Below, piece by piece: positions 5,623-5,741 of a stretch of 5,741 bases of DNA (position 1 is its first letter; each line of letters opens with the position of its first letter). Under the pieces are notes generated by a model. That model did no database searches, was not told the DNA's origin, and worked only from the letters and a program-made list of their open reading frames with translations. The DNA comes from Rhodoferax sp. UBA4127 (lineage in GTDB: Bacteria; Pseudomonadota; Gammaproteobacteria; Burkholderiales; Burkholderiaceae_C). The position numbers and the translations under genes are program-made. The DNA lies in the NCBI GenBank assembly GCA_002381045.1, contig DFWT01000154.1, forward strand, positions 5,766 to 11,506, given 5' to 3'.

Positions 5623-5741
5623 TTACTTGACCGCAGCCACGATTTTTTGGGCCGCTTCGGCCATGGTGTCGGCGCTGATGATGGGCAGGCCGCTCTCAGC
5701 CAGCATCTTTTTGCCAAGCTCTTCGTTGGTGCCCTTCATGC
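5623..5741 (-). CDS. sucC: Succinyl-CoA synthetase beta subunit, C-terminal end (partial)
   Basis: Only the last 38 complete codons and the TAA stop (5625-5623) are in the window; the gene enters from the right edge. The peptide contains KGTNEELGKKMLAESG, then LPIISADTMAEAAQKIV, and ends AAVK. This is the typical C-terminal tail of SucC, especially the EGTN...GxxxLxxSGL pattern. SucC carries the ATP-grasp domain and supplies the nucleotide-binding and specificity part of the enzyme, which lies outside this window. The tight spacing to sucD supports a sucCD operon. Confidence 0.96.
   Translation of the reverse strand, partial: MKGTNEELGKKMLAESGLPIISADTMAEAAQKIVAAVK

Noticed and set aside
1..5741. 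CRISPR arrays, tRNA or rRNA genes, insertion sequences or phage genes
   Set aside because: No regularly spaced repeats, cloverleaf sequences, transposase or integrase motifs, or terminal inverted repeats were found on either strand by reading.

Overview
The window reads as ordinary chromosomal DNA of a betaproteobacterium. The closest fit is Burkholderiales, probably a Comamonadaceae relative of Rhodoferax or Polaromonas. This rests on the character of the SucC/SucD sequences and on general familiarity with similar gene sets, not on a database search. Every convincing gene lies on the minus strand, so transcription runs from the right end of the window to the left.

Right end (about 5741-4661): the last 38 codons of sucC, then a complete sucD. 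Together they encode succinyl-CoA synthetase of the TCA cycle. sucD is followed by a strong rho-independent terminator (4661-4696), which closes that operon.

Middle and left (about 4600-1): a separate gene set in the order PP2C-type Ser/Thr protein phosphatase (3609-4388), FHA-domain protein (2911-3528), a 790-residue GspE/PilB-type secretion or pilus-assembly ATPase with an N-terminal GAF domain (413-2785), and the start of an M48-type zinc metallopeptidase with a twin-arginine-like signal peptide (1-395, cut by the window edge). The gaps are 80, 125 and 17 bases, which is compatible with one operon. A leader of about 270 bases upstream of the phosphatase probably holds its promoter and contains a 51-codon ORF with one hydrophobic segment.

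How the genes may work together (inference): a PP2C phosphatase and an FHA phosphothreonine reader are the 'eraser' and 'reader' of a Thr-phosphorylation switch. Next to them is an assembly ATPase carrying its own GAF sensor domain. The set suggests a phosphorylation- and ligand-regulated type II secretion or type IV pilus-like machine, with an exported metallopeptidase as a quality-control factor or partner. No Ser/Thr kinase, inner-membrane platform protein, pilin or secretin is visible here. They would have to lie beyond the left edge or elsewhere. This regulated assembly cassette is the best candidate for something poorly described in the window.
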